Notes under the pieces: model-generated
The model's database searches: none
What the model was told of the DNA's origin: nothing
The model's input: only the letters and a program-made list of their open reading frames with translations
Source: Albula goreensis
Taxonomy: Eukaryota > Chordata > Actinopteri > Albuliformes > Albulidae
Length of the DNA stretch: 64,000 nucleotides
Direction of reading: 5' to 3'
Assembly (NCBI GenBank): GCA_022829145.1
Contig: CM040747.1
Span: 36,472,052 to 36,536,051 of the forward strand
Shown: one piece after another, positions 1-12,379 of the stretch
Numbering within the stretch: position 1 is the stretch's first letter
Layout: each line of letters begins with the position of its first letter
Program-made: the position numbers and the translations under genes

Positions 1-707
1 CAGACAGAGCTTCCAGTTAACCTCATCCTCTCACTGCAGCTCTAACTCAGCACAGGAACACAGAGCTTCCAGTTAACCTCATCCTCTTACTGCAGATCTA
101 ACTAAAACACATGGGGATTGAGCTTACAGTAAACCTCATCCACCTACTGCAGCTCTAACTCAGAACATGGAGACATAGCTTCCAGTTAACCTCATCCTCT
201 CACTGCAGCTCTAACTCAGCACAGGAACATAGAGCTTCCAGTTAACCTCATCCTCTTACTGCAGCTCTAACTCACAGCACATGGAGACAGAGCTTCCAGT
301 TAACCTCATCCTCTAATTGCAGCTCCAACAAAAATTAAATTCTAAATGGATTATCATACAGTTTTATTATAGATTCACTGTTTCATTGATATAATGGCCA
401 GTTCATTTTGCCACTCTTGCCTCAATACAGAAAGCAAGCACTTTCTATTCGAATTTTGCTGTTTCCGTCTGACACACCATTCTGTCTCAGCAACTGTGGC
501 CAACCCCTGTCTGGATCATTTATTTACTTCATTCATTACCAATGAGTGTTTGTCATGTGCTGAAACTAAGTTTTTTTAAGGCTTGAGCCTTGGACCCCCT
601 GCCAGGCCCAGTTATTTACCCCATTCATTGCCCCTGCCCCACCTACATTCAGACTGTCTCCAGTATTTGTTGTGAAACAGTAGTGTAAATAAAATCCTTT
701 TACTTAC

Positions 708-818
708 CTTGGATCACCTGGAAATGCACCAATGAAGTTGAGAGGGTAACCCATTGACCCGTGACTATTCACTGACATACTGCTGGGTACACGTGACCCT
801 GCTGTCTCCACCTGGACC
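708..818 (-). CDS. NLR N-terminal repeat exon, copy 5 (left gene)
   Basis: This is a 111-nt minus-strand exon between acag and gtaagt. The peptide pattern is VQVETAGSRVPSSMSVNSHG, then SMGYPLNF, a divergent hydrophobic stretch (IGAF) and GDP with the split Arg codon. It is open in the phase of the gene. It is the last exon visible before the left edge; a 58-bp minisatellite follows to position 1, so the next exon lies outside the window. Confidence 0.73.
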
Positions 819-1746
819 CTGTGATCAGAGCATGGAAACAGAACTTCCAGTTAACATGATCCTCTTACTGCAGATCTAACTAAAACACATGGGGATTGAG
901 CTTACAGTAAACCTCATCCACCTACTGCAGCTCTAACTCAGAACATGGAGACAGAGCTTCCAGTTAACCTCATCCTCTTCCTGCAGCTCTAACTCACAGC
1001 ATGTGGAGACAGACTTTCCAGTTAACCTCATCCTCTTACTGCAGCTCTAACTCACAGCACATGGAGACAGAGCTTCCAGTTAACCTCATCCTCTTACTGC
1101 AGCTCTAACTCACAGCACATGGAGACAGAGCTTCCAGTTAACCTCATCCTCTTTGTGCAGCTCTAACTCACAGCACATGGAGACAGAGCTTCCAGTTAAC
1201 CTCATCGTCTTACTGCAGCTCCAACTCACAGCACATGGAGGCAGAGCTTCCAGTTAACCTCATCCTCTTACTGCAGCTCTAACTCACAGCACATGGAGAC
1301 AGAGCTTCCAGTTAACCTCATCCTCTTACTGCAGCTCTAACTCACTCACAGATTCAAAATGGATTAACATGCAGGTTTATAATAAATTTACTGTTTCATT
1401 GATATAATGGCCAAGTTCTTTCATCACTCCTGCCTCAATACAGAAAGCAAGCACTTTCTATTATAATTTTGCTGTTTCCTTCTGACACCCTATTCTGTCT
1501 CAGCAAATGTGGCCAGTATTTACCCCTGTCTGGATCATTTATTTACTTCATTCATTACCACATTCAATGACTTTTTGTCATGCAGTAAAACTAAGCTTTT
1601 TTTAAGGCTTGAGCCATGGACCCCCTGCCAGGCCCAGTGCAGCCTTCAACCCCCATGCGATGCCCCTGCCCCACCTACACCAGACTGTCTCCAGTGAGAG
1701 TGAGGTACAATGAAACAGTAGTATAAATAATATCCTGTTTACTTAC

Positions 1747-1856
1747 CTTGGATCACCTGGAAATGCCCCCTGAAGTTGAGAGGGTAACCCATTGACCCGT
1801 GACTATTCACTGACATACTGCTGGGTACATGTGACCAAGCTGTCTCCACCTGGACC
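1747..1856 (-). pseudogene. NLR N-terminal repeat exon, copy 4, one base short (left gene)
   Basis: It has the same splice-site context as its sisters (acag before, gtaagt after) but spans 110 rather than 111 nt. The missing base lies in the part encoding the segment after PLNF, where the sister at 708-818 has one base more. Including this exon would shift the frame of everything downstream. Because all the repeat exons are symmetric, skipping it would restore the normal frame. Either it is not spliced in, or the left gene is decaying, or the assembly has a base error here. Confidence 0.65.
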
Positions 1857-2540
1857 CTGTGATCCGAGCATGGAAACAGAACTTCCAGTTAACCTCATCC
1901 TCTTACTGCAGCTCTAACTCACAGCAAACACAGTTAACCTCATCCTCTTACTGCAGCTCTAACAGGAAACAGAGCTTCCAGTTAACCATCCACCTACTGC
2001 AGCTCTAACTCAGAACATTTGTGCACATGGAGACAGAGCTTCCAGTTAACCTCATCCTCTTACTGCAGCTCTAACTCACAGCACATGGAGACAGACCCTC
2101 CAGTTAACCTCATCCTCTTTCTGCAGCTCTAACTCACTCACAGACTCTAAATGGATTAACATGCAGGTTAATTAAAAATGTACTGTTTCATTGATATAAT
2201 AGCCAAGTTCTTTTTCCACTCTTGCCTCAATACGGAAAGCAAGCACTTTCTATTATAATTTTGCTGTTTCATCGTGATGCCCCATTCTGTCTCAGCAACT
2301 GTGGCCAGTGTTTACCCCTGTCTGGATCATTTATTTACTTCTTTCATTACCACATTCACTGAGTGTTTGTCATGTAGTGAAACTAAGTTTTTTTAAGGCT
2401 TGAGCCTTGGACCCCCTGCCAGGCCCAGTGCAGCCTTCAACCCCCCCAATGCGATGCCCCTGCCCCACCTACACCAGACTGTCTCCAGTGAGAGTGAGGT
2501 ACAATGAAACAGTTGTATGAATAAAATCCTATTTACTTAC

Positions 2541-2651
2541 CTTGGATCACCTGTGAATTCCTCCCTGAAGTTGAGAGGGTAACCCATTGACCCATCACTA
2601 TTCACTGATGTACTGCTGGGTACACGTGACCATGCTGTCTCCACCTGGACC
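2541..2651 (-). CDS. NLR N-terminal repeat exon, copy 3 (left gene)
   Basis: This is a 111-nt minus-strand exon between acag and gtaagt, open in the expected phase. The residues include VPSSTSVNSDGSMGYPLNF and end at GDP followed by the split Arg codon. It differs from copies 1 and 2 at several positions (Thr for Met in the SMSV motif, Asp for His, and an REEF segment near the end), so it is an older or independently evolving copy. Confidence 0.72.
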
Positions 2652-3697
2652 CTGTGATCAAAGCAGGGAGACAGAGCTTCCAGTTAACCTCATCCTCTTA
2701 CAGCACCTCTATCTCACAACATATGGAGACACAGCTTCCAGTTAACCTTATCCACCTACTGCAGCTCTAACTCACAGTACATGGAGACGGAGCCTCCTAT
2801 TAACCTCATCCGCTGACTGCAGCTCTAACTCACAGTACACGGAGACGGAGCTTCCAGTTAACCTTATCCTCTAACTGCAGCTCTAGCTCACAGCACATGG
2901 AGACAGACCTTCAAGTCAACCTTATCCTCTTTCTGCAGCTCAACTCACAGCAAATGGAGACAGAGCTTCCAGTTAACGTCATCTTATTTCTGTAGCTCTA
3001 ACTCACAGCACATGGAAGACAAGCTTCCGGTTAACCTCATCCACTTACTGTAGCTCTAACTCAAAACATATGGAGACAGAGCTTCCAGTTAACCTCATCC
3101 TCTTACTCCAGCTCTAACTCACAGCACATGGAGACAGAGCTTCCAGTTAACCTCATCCTCTTACTGCAGCTCTAACTCACAGCACATGGAGACAGAGCTT
3201 CCAGTTAACCTCATCCTCTTACTGCAGCTCTAACTCACAGCACATGGAGACAGAGCTTCCAGTTAACCTCATCCTCTTACTGCAGCTCTAACTCACTCAC
3301 AGACTCTAAATGGATTATCATACAGGTTAATTATAAATTTACTGTTTCATTGATATAATGGCCAAGTTCATTCGTCACTCTTGCCTCAATGCAGAAAGCA
3401 AGCACTTTCTATTATAATTTTGCTGTTTCATCGTGATGCCCCATTCTGTCTCAGCAACTGTGGCCACTATTTACCCCTGTCTGGATCATTTATTTACTTC
3501 ATTCATTACCACATTCAATGAGTATTTTTTGTGCCGTGAAACTACATTTTTTTTAAGGCTTGAGCCTTGGACCCCCTGCCAGGCCCAGTGCAGCCTTCAA
3601 CCCCCCAGCTGTGCCCCTGCCCCACCTACACCAGACTGTCTCCAGTGAGAGTGAGGTACAATGAAACAGTTGTATGAATAATATCCTGTTTACTTAC

Positions 3698-3808
3698 CTT
3701 GGATCATCTGTGAATCCCCCTCTGAAGTTGAGAGGGTAACCCATTGACCCGTGACTATTCACTGACATACTGCTGGGTACATGTGACCATGCTGTCTCCA
3801 CCTGGACC
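3698..3808 (-). CDS. NLR N-terminal repeat exon, copy 2 (left gene)
   Basis: This is a 111-nt exon on the minus strand, open in the phase set by the first exon. It has acag before it and gtaagt after it. The sequence is almost the same as the copy at 4864-4974, with AAT AGT CAC in place of AAC AGT CAC and a few other substitutions. It is symmetric in phase. The roughly 1.16-kb spacing to the previous copy, with conserved intron sequence on both sides, shows that the whole exon-plus-intron block was duplicated. Confidence 0.75.
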
Positions 3809-4863
3809 CTGTGATCAGAGCAGGAGACAGAGCTTCCAGTTAACCTCATCCACTTACTGCAGCTCTAACTCACAGCACATGGAGACAGAGCTTCCAGTTA
3901 ACCTCATCCTCTTACTGCAGCTCTAACTCACAAAACATGGAGACAGAGCTTCCAGTTAACCTTAAGCACCAAACTTGCAGTTTTAACTCACAGCACATGG
4001 ACAGAGAGCTTCCAGTTAACCTTATGCACCTACTGCAGTTTTAAATCAGAGCACATGGAGACAGAGCTTACAGTTAACCTCATCCACTTACTGCAGCTCT
4101 AACTCACAGCACATGGAGACAGAGCTTCCAGTTGGACCTCATCCTCTTAACTGCAGCTCAAACTCACAGCACATGGAGACAGAGCTTCCAGTTAACCTCA
4201 TCTAATCTTTCTGCAGCTCTAACTCACAGCACATGGAGACAAAGCTTGACCCGTGTTAACCTCATCTCTTTCTGCAGCTCTAACTCACAGCACATGGAGA
4301 CAGAGCTTCCAGTTAACCTCATCCTCTTACTGCAGCTCTAACTCACAGCACATGGAGACAGAGCTTCCAGTTAACCTCATCCTCTTACTGCAGCTCTAAC
4401 TCACAGCACATGGAGAAAGAGCTTCCAGTTAACCTCATCCTCTTACTGCAGCTCTAACTCACTCACAGACTCTAAATGGATTAACATGCAGGTTTATTAA
4501 AAATGTACTGTTTCATTGATATAATGGCCAAGTTCATTCATCACTCTTGCCTCAATACAGAAAGCAAGCACTTTCTATTGTACTTTTGCTGTTTCCTTCT
4601 GACGACCGATTCTGTCTCAGTAACTGTGGCCAGCATTTATCCCTGTCTGGATCATGTATTTACTTCATTCATTAACACATTCAATGAGTATTTGTTGTGC
4701 CGTGAAACTACGTTTTTTTTAAGGCTTGAGCCTTGGACCCCCTGCCAGGCCCAGTGCAGCCTTCAACCCCCCAGCTGTGCCCCTGCCCCACCTACACCAG
4801 ACTGTGTCCAGTGAGAGTGAGGTACAATGAAACAGTTGTATGAATAATATCCTGTTTAATTAC

Positions 4864-4974
4864 CTTGGATCATCTGTGAATCCCCCTCTGAAGTTGAGAG
4901 GGTAACCCATTGACCCGTGACTGTTCACTGACATACTGCTGGGTACACGTGACCATGCTGTCTCCACCTGGACC
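4864..4974 (-). CDS. NLR N-terminal repeat exon, copy 1 (left gene)
   Basis: This is a 111-nt exon with an acceptor at 4975-4978 (acag) and a donor gtaatt. It begins by completing an Arg codon and ends with AG, so it is symmetric: any number of copies can be included or skipped without a frame change. The peptide runs VQVETAWSRVPSSMSVNSHG, then SMGYPLNF and ends at DDP. Short exons of this pattern (Pro/Ser, xSMSVxS, SM, then an acidic end) are the N-terminal peptide repeats of fish NLR-C proteins. It is open throughout. The donor is gtaatt rather than the usual gtaagt of its sister copies, which may weaken it. Confidence 0.75.
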
Positions 4975-5607
4975 CTGTGATCAGAGCAGGGAGACAGAGC
5001 TTCCAGTTAACCTCATCCACTTACTGCAGGTCCAACTCACCGCACGTGGAGACAGAGCTTCCAGTTAACCTCATCCTCTTACTGCAGCTCTAACTCACTG
5101 CACATGGAGACAGAGCTTCCAGTTAACCTCATCCTCTTACTGCAGCTCTAACTCACAGCACATAGAGAAAGAGCTTCCATTTAACCTCATCCTCTTTGTG
5201 CAGCTCTAACTCACTGCAAATGGAGACAGAGCTTCCAGTTAACCTCATCCTCTTACTGCAGCTCTAACTCACAGCACATGGAGACAGAGTTTCCAGTTAA
5301 CCTCATCCTCTTACTGCAGCTCTAACTCACAGCACATGGAGAAAGGGCTTCCAGTTAACCTCATCCAATTACTGCAGCTCTAACTCACAGCACATGGAAT
5401 CAGAGCTTCCAGTTAACCTCATCCTCTTACTGCAGGTCTAACTCCCTGCACATGGAGACAGAGCTTCCAGTTAACCTCATCCTCTTACTGCAGCTCTAAC
5501 TCCCTGCACATGGAGACAGAGCTTCCAGTTAACCTCATCCTCTTACTGCAGCTCTAACTCATTTGTAATGTTTTAATTAAAGTACAATCTGTTCCACGTA
5601 TTCATAC

Positions 5608-5755
5608 CTCTTGCTTTTAGGGCTGGAGGTTCCAGCGCTGGTCTTTACCTCCCCAGAGTGACTCATTTTTGAGACAGCGGCCCCCTGTCTCAGGAGACTG
5701 GATTATATCTGACCAGAACTGACCATGAAACAGTTCTGACCCACATCTCACAGGC
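5608..5755 (-). CDS. First coding exon of a fish NLR gene (left gene)
   Basis: On the minus strand an ATG at 5666-5664 opens a 59-nt coding stretch reading MSHSGEVKTSAGTSSPKSK plus two bases of the next codon, ending at a donor that starts gtatga. An acceptor-like ttcag at 5756-5760 suggests an 89-nt 5' untranslated part and a further upstream non-coding exon. The exon matches the first coding exon of the right-hand gene (38444-38502) in length, phase and the ending TSxGTSSPxSK-R, and its untranslated part is also similar. In fish NLR-C genes this kind of short Ser/Thr-rich exon precedes small repeated exons and then the effector and NACHT exons. The gene continues leftwards through five repeat exons and off the window edge, so its NACHT exon is not visible. 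Confidence 0.8.
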
Positions 5756-7990
5756 CTGAAAACACACAGGAATAGAAATTATGAAAATTTCAGCTTCATT
5801 TTCCACATTTCGTTTTGGTGCTAGAGCCCTCTGACACTTAACGGATCGTCACTTAAAAATCGCCTCGTTGCCATGAGCCCAAATTAAAGGGAAATCAAAG
5901 GGCTGTACCCAAATGTCAATATCACTTGTACCCACATGTCAATATCACTTTGGACACAATCAAATGTTCTGGATAAATATCAACACACTTTTCTAGCGGT
6001 AAATCCATGGTTTGTGTACTCTGAGTCACAGAACGAAGAATTAATGTTGCGAACAAATAAATATATATTTTAAATCATGGGTCCGGTGCATCATTTTGCG
6101 ACTTTTAAAATGACAATATGATTATAAGGGGTGGAAAATTCTCTTGCGACGTGTTGCCTATAATATTTAAGATTCGATTATTATTCGTTAATTTTCCCCC
6201 TGTCACATAAGTCACATGAATGCAGGAAACTGACTTCCGTTAAGTGAGCATCGTTCATCATAAATAAGTACACTAACTGGATTCACAATTCAGTTCCGAG
6301 AGGCTAATTTCGCCTCGGACAATCGGATTTAAAATAGTTTTGCTATTGTCTGTCGGATATTAGTTGAGAAGATTGTCAAAGAGAAGATTAGCAATCGGTA
6401 CACGGTGATTCCGCCAACGACTCTACAAGCTGAAGCGGGCGCTTCACATTTTTTTTTTACGTTTGTCTAAATGCACCCCCAGCGATTTTATCCCGGCACA
6501 CCACCCCCAAGGCAGAGTAACCACATGTTAAAGATACTTACAGTGTGAAATGTATTCCTTCTCACTTCATTCTCATCTGTCCCCTTCTTTAAAATGGCGT
6601 TTCAGATTTTTAACTTTCACTTTTACTTAGACCGAGCTGACGAACTGTTTCTAACTGGCTTGCTATCTTTACATTGTCAACACGAAAAATCGTTGAGCAA
6701 ACCTTTATACTTCTGATCAAAAATATACATTTACACCGACACTCTCTGTCACACGCAGTAATTACGACATGTTATTCCACTTTATGCTTCTTCTCTCTCT
6801 CTCTTTACCTTACTCTTCTGTCTACGAAATGGCGCTTAAAAAGAAATGCTTTCATTTTCATTATTTGGATTGACCCAGTCCGAGTCCCTAGGTTTAGTTT
6901 CCTGAATGTAAGCCCTATAGTATCAGAGCTTTTATTAAACAGCAACTACGGAATTAGTCTGCTTTGAAGAATTTGATATGTAGATGTCGATATACATTCG
7001 GATATAAAACAGTTAAAACATCTTGTGGTTGCATAATCTCATCTGCGTATGTTTTATGACCCTCTTAAAATGACCCATAGCTGCTTCTTTCACTTCACTA
7101 ACATAGCTTCTTCCTGCAAGCTGCATAAATAACCAGAGCATTTCATATTAATGTGTGTGGCCTACTCTAAAATACCCTGTTTCAAAGTCGTTGCTATTTA
7201 ATAAAAGTTGTTTGTTACAATGACTTTTGAGGATGTATATTACGTTGGTTTACAATCAGATACTAATGTCCAATTCTTCAAAGCTTCAAAGACTTATTGC
7301 AGACTACTTGTTATTACATACATGTATGTCACCAGCAGATGTCCCCATCACAAGTGTTTTCAAACAGTTACTTGTTCCCAACAGTGAGCTGCCAACGCGT
7401 TTGGAAACAGTGTTCATTGTTCCTAAGAGTCAGTTGTGTTCGTGTTTTGAAATAGTCTAATTGTTTCCAAGGGTCAGATGACGTGCAGTGTTTTGAAGCA
7501 GTCTTAATTGTTCTGAAGGTACCAGCTGTGCCAACGTTTCGAAACAATGATCCTTCCAGTGCATTTCCCCCCGTGGCATAATCAAGAGTCAAATTATGGT
7601 TATCAATCTGGGCTTTCGTTTGTGACTTTGACCGAAATTGTACTTTTGGAATCCGAACTAAAAAGCTTTTCATTTTTATCAATATAATGTAATATCGGTT
7701 TTACCAGCTGGAGAAAATTCAACATAGGGATTTATTTCGTTAATTAGCTAAATGCATACCCAAATCCAATTGGTGTAACGTTACACACTTTACACTGCAT
7801 AAAGGGACACAGTATACAGGCTGGTTTTAAAGTGTCTCAGAGGAAATAAATTGCGTCGCCTTAATAAACGCATTCAGAGAATTTAATGTCAAATGATTTA
7901 ATGAAGTTAGAATGAGCAGGATATGTCGCTGATTTTGTAGGCTACCGATAGATGTCCACATTATAAGTGCTTTGCAACAGCATAGTTGTA
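5756..7990. other. Gene-poor region upstream of the left NLR gene
   Basis: I see no convincing gene. An imperfect tandem pattern of roughly 55-65 bp lies at 7330-7560, built on variants of tgttttgaaacagt followed by ctaattgttcc; a related piece recurs at 7950-7985. The open frame of about 100 codons on the minus strand over 7368-7682 is carried by this repeat and shows no domain. Confidence 0.5.
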
Positions 7991-8017
7991 TTATACGAAT
8001 AGCTTAACAAGTACAGC

Positions 8018-8345
8018 AGCAGTGGCGGTTCTGGGGGGGGGATGGGGGGGCGCTGGGGTGGCCAGTGCCCCCGTGACAACAAGCCTGGCCCCCCTGTGGC
8101 CCCTCTAAAGTACTATTTAAAATGGGTAAACTTTTGTCGTAGAGCTGCACACAGCACATTGATTCGCTCAGCCCCTCCTTGCCCCGCTCTCTCACAAACA
8201 CATTGATAACGGACCCCTTGCTCACCTGTACCTATGACAGAGCGGTCTGTCACATGTGCTCCATTACAGAATGCATCCTCGGGGCGCGCTGCACGCCTCC
8301 ATCCTTGTTAACTAACGTTGGCTCTCCGGTCCAGGCCAGCTAGAC
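8018..8345. mobile_element. Possible end of a hAT-like DNA transposon
   Basis: The stretch begins cagtggcggttctggggg and continues with a G-rich then C-rich segment. That resembles the terminal sequence of some fish hAT elements as I remember them. I could not find a matching inverted end nearby, so the limits and the class are tentative. Confidence 0.3.
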
Positions 8346-8639
8346 TGGACTATGGACTAGGAGATCAGATAATTAGCTAGCTGGCTTTTGGAAAGCTCTT
8401 CTTCTTGCAAACAGTATCAACTCTATTATGCATGTCCCAATTGACACGTATTAATTTTGAGTAATTTTAGCCATAGCAACATGTTTTATATTGTTATTTC
8501 AATGTTCTTTGACAAAAAGTGTTGGCAATGGAGCACTGTATATTTTTCAGTCATTTGACAAGGTGTAGCAAGCAAGCACTCACTGTATGTGTTTTTCAGT
8601 TATTTGACACAAAGTGAAGCAATTTATTGTACTTGGCAA

Positions 8640-9122
8640 TTATAATTGCCCATCCTGTCTTCAACGTTTCTCCATTATAGCTCCCCAATGGTGGAACGAA
8701 CTCCCTGTCTTACTACGGACTGCTAAATCATTACAATCCTTCCGTCATGGTCTGAAAATCCACCTCTTCAGGCAATATCTGGCCTAAACATCCTACGCTC
8801 AGATCAGAACTTGTTGTCCATCTATTTTGTGTTGTGTATAATTATGTGTTTGCATTATTTAACTATTATGCATCATTATTATGTAAATATATTAGTATTT
8901 AGATTTGTTAATTGTATAATACTAATTTTATAATTTAATAATTGTATATATTTTACTTGGCTGTGTACCATTCTTCCTGGCTATGCTATTATTACGTAGA
9001 TGTAATTATTAGATTTACTGTAGCATTATTGATAGATGCAATTTAGATTTGTTGATGACTGTATCCAATCCTTGTACGTCGCTTTGGATAAAAGCGTCTA
9101 CCAAATGAATACATGTAAATGT
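8640..9122 (+). mobile_element. L2-like LINE, 3' fragment
   Basis: The 5' half encodes the carboxyl end of a reverse-transcriptase ORF: APQWWNELPVLLRTAKSLQS, then FRHGLKIHLFRQYLA and a stop. After an AT-rich untranslated part it ends in the typical fish L2/SINE tail (cgctttggataaaagcgtct, then a caaatga-like end and an aaatgtaaat short repeat). It is truncated at the 5' end, as is usual for LINE insertions, and has no intact upstream ORF. Confidence 0.7.
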
Positions 9123-10860
9123 AAATTTCACTATTTAAAATAATGGACATTTTTTTAAATCCATTCCGCCTTGATGACAATAACACTGTATATATCAAAA
9201 TTTATGAAAACAAAAAATGATAAATGAAAATGGTCTTTTATGAAGAATTCTTACCTTGAAACAAACGTTAGCGGCTAACGGAGGTGGCTGGCGAACGGAG
9301 GTAGGTGGCGGAGGAGGAGGGGCCTGAACTTACTACTGTACGTGCGGTGCGGTACCTACGGCACTTAAACACTTAATATTTTTTTCTGATTTTTTTTTTT
9401 TCATTTTTACTTAACTGAACTTAACTAAAACAAACAAAGCAAAACTAAACTTTTAAGGAATAGGAAAAGTTAAGGAAATTTCGGTATTAATACCAAAAAA
9501 AGCACAACTACACGTTGTGAAAAGACAGTACACGTATGAATGGATGCTGTTACGAACACGCGCAAATGGCCTGAGAAGCAACAAGTACAAAGGGCTGTAT
9601 GTGAAGCGGCGCTTACGGGGGAAAGAGCGTTTGTGCGCAGGTTGGCAGCCTGATCTTCGTGTGGCAAACCAAAACTAAAAGTCATAACTGAATTTCAGGA
9701 ATTCAATTATGCTGTTTTAGCACTAGCATCGTCAGAAATTTTCCTATGGGTGGCCGTGCATAGAACTTGGCGGGCCGTAACTAAAGCACACATTTACACT
9801 CATTGCAGACCCATAATTTATTTTGCCTGCTTAGAACATTTAACGATTGATTCAGCGATTGTATCAGGGATTGTATCATTGTATCAGACTCATTTTGTCC
9901 AGCTCAGCGTTTCTTCCCTACACTTGTGTTTTCTCCTCTCCAACACCCCTCAAATACCCGCATGTGTTTTTAAATTTCTTGGAGAAAAATTGTCCATGTT
10001 GAACAAGGTTCACAACAACTCTCTGCATCATGGACAGTCTTGCTGTATTTTCTCCAAGCTTGACCAAAACATTGCCACATGACAGAGACAAGTAGATGCT
10101 TGTCTTTATTTTCCATCTACATTAGCCTTTTATATCTATAAAACATTTCACACAACAGCAGAACGTCGCAGCAAAGCCAGGAGAGATTACTGGAAACTTC
10201 AAACACCCAAATAGATCTTTTAAACATGGCCTCTCCTGCTGGCATTAAAGCACACTGCCAGTTTCTTTTGAGCTCTCATTCCCATAACATATGAAAGTCT
10301 TGGAAACCAAACATGGACATCAGCAACAATTGTGTTTTATTTTAAATATGTAAGAAAGACTTTATATAATCTGATAAAGATATACATGTAGCCTTTTCAA
10401 CATCATTGTAAAATACTTGCACTTCTCCTTAAGGAAATGAAGTTATTTGCTCCTATACTGCTTCATGAACAAGTCTACTATTTCACTTGAGAACTTTATC
10501 CATGTTCAAAGCCATGAATGAATTTAACCCACCTAACATATACAACCAACATGGTGTTTGCTTTGATTAAATCACCAAACTATCAGTAAGCATGAGGAAA
10601 AATGCAAGTGACAGTAAATTACTCTTTAGACATGACAGATAGCATATATGACTATCAATCTTTTATTTTTATTTGAATATCCCTATGTTAGTATACCACA
10701 ATCCCAGTGAGAAAGGTAGAACTTCTGTGACACCAGCAGCTGCCCTGTCTGTGAGGAAAACTAAGAACACTTTTACAGCATCTCCTCTAACCTCTTTATC
10801 TAAAGCAGGTATAGGATTTTAACCAGTTTTCCACACACTCTATTCAGGTAAGACCACTTT
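9123..10860. other. No gene recognised
   Basis: AT-rich sequence with scattered short open frames on both strands and no codon or domain pattern that I recognise. A purine-rich GGAGG-containing stretch sits at 9270-9325. Confidence 0.5.
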
Positions 10861-10867
10861 AACTTCC

Positions 10868-11056
10868 CTCTGTACAGAATCTGCCCTCTCTAACTGCCCC
10901 TCTGTACAGAGTCTGCCCTCTCTATCTGCCCCTCTAAGAGTCTGCCCTCCCTGCCCCTCTGTACAGAGTCTGCCCTCTCTATCTGCCCCTCTATACAGAG
11001 TCTGCCCTCTCTATCTGCCCCTCTATACAGAGTCTGCCCTCTCTAACTGCCCCTCT
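10868..11056. repeat. Minisatellite of about 32 bp
   Basis: Five to six tandem copies of a unit built from ctgccctctctatctgcccc and tctatacagagt. Some copies are shortened, and the tract is C/T-rich on the plus strand. Confidence 0.85.
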
Positions 11057-12370
11057 ATCAGCTTTCCCTGGCCATCTGTGACATCACAATAGCTAATGAG
11101 GATTTGGGTTTGCATTTCGTTAAAGGGAGGAGCAGCCATTGTGACGCACTCCACAGTCTTAATATTATGTGTAAAATTCCGTTCCTCATGCATGTGCAGA
11201 GCAGGTGCATTCTGTTGGATTGTAGCATTCATTTTAGCACCACTAGTAGTGTCTGGTGCATAAACTATGATTTACCAGTTAAGTTTCTTCCTTCTCAGTT
11301 TCATGCTCTCCCGGTTTTGAGGTCAATTACGCTTGCTCATAGGGTTTATTTGTGCGTTGTTGTGTGTTGCTGTTTACTTCAATAATGAACATGTTTGTTG
11401 ATATATAAATATTAACACAGAAGATTAGTTATGTGCATTTTGTGTGTACAAACTTATATTTGAAATATGTAGTGTGTTAATGCAGCAATATTGATTTACT
11501 CACTTCTGCTATAATACTGCCTATGTGTAGGCTTTATATCATTTTTGTTGTAATAGTGTGAGAACTTGCAGCAGAAGTAACGTTTCTAGCATACTAATGT
11601 TAATTATCCATTTTAGATCTGTGGTTGTATGTGAGCATTTATATAGCACTCTATTGTTACTGGAGACAAGATTCATTGTATATATTTTCTGTTAGCAGAA
11701 ACCACAGCAGCACCTAGTATATCTCAGAGCCAGCAATATACCTGTAGATTTCATTCAGCAGCTACAATTCTCTCTGACTGAAGGATTAGGCCAGTTAGTG
11801 TACGATCAGCTCAGTGGCATTCAACAATATCTCACGTATTAACTATGTAACATAAATACATATAACTACATAACAATTTAGATAAAACAATACAGTATTC
11901 TAACAGTCAAACAGAAGTGTTCTGCTTTACTGTGAGAAAGTGGTTGGTCCTTTGTGATGCTAACAATTGGCTACATGTTCGTCACAGCAGTCAAACACGA
12001 TTGTACACTGATACTAAAGTGCAACATTTGGACACTCAAGCATGTTTTGCTTGATCGTTTCTTTCCTGTGATGTTTTTACAGAATTTTCAGTTTCTTACC
12101 AATTTCAGTTGCACCAAGGCCACCAAATCAACACTTATGTATGTCAGCTCTCGTTTTGTGACTTCTCTATTGTTACCCCATATCAGTTTAACACTGACAC
12201 TTGCTCAAACCTTTCACCCACCAGCCCGCCTTAATAGTGATCTTTCATATTACAGCTTTTATCAACAGGGAGTTTTTGCTCATACCGTCAAGATATTTTC
12301 GCTCTGTATATTATGCCAGTCAAACCAATACATATACACACTAAATTGATTATTTGTGTCCAAACAGCAC
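11057..12370. other. No gene recognised
   Basis: AT-rich sequence. Open frames at 11104-11385 and 11954-12349 (plus strand) have no recognisable domain or clear exon context and are probably chance. Confidence 0.45.
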
Positions 12371-12379
12371 CCCATAGAT

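Larger units (their letters stand above)
1..5562 (-). repeat. 58-bp intronic minisatellite, left NLR gene (six blocks)
   Basis: Tandem copies of a 58-bp monomer fill the introns between the repeat exons, at about 1-325, 835-1350, 1860-2135, 2660-3297, 3825-4467 and 4985-5562, roughly 50 monomers in all. In gene sense each monomer reads gaggttaactggaagctct, then a pyrimidine-rich tgtctccatgtgctgtgagt, then tagagctgcagtaagaggat. Blocks alternate with a non-repeated 350-400-bp intron part just downstream of each exon (for example 325-707 and 1346-1746), which is conserved between units. The compound unit (exon, unique intron, minisatellite) therefore repeats at 0.8-1.2 kb. Confidence 0.9.

Noticed and set aside
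1509-4814. Recurring plus-strand open frames with LRLEPWTPCQAQCSLQPP in the left region (and on the minus strand near 52.0 and 56.0 kb)
   Set aside because: They are antisense to the NLR gene and lie in the conserved intron part after each repeat exon. Recurrence comes from cassette duplication, and there is no independent support for a protein.
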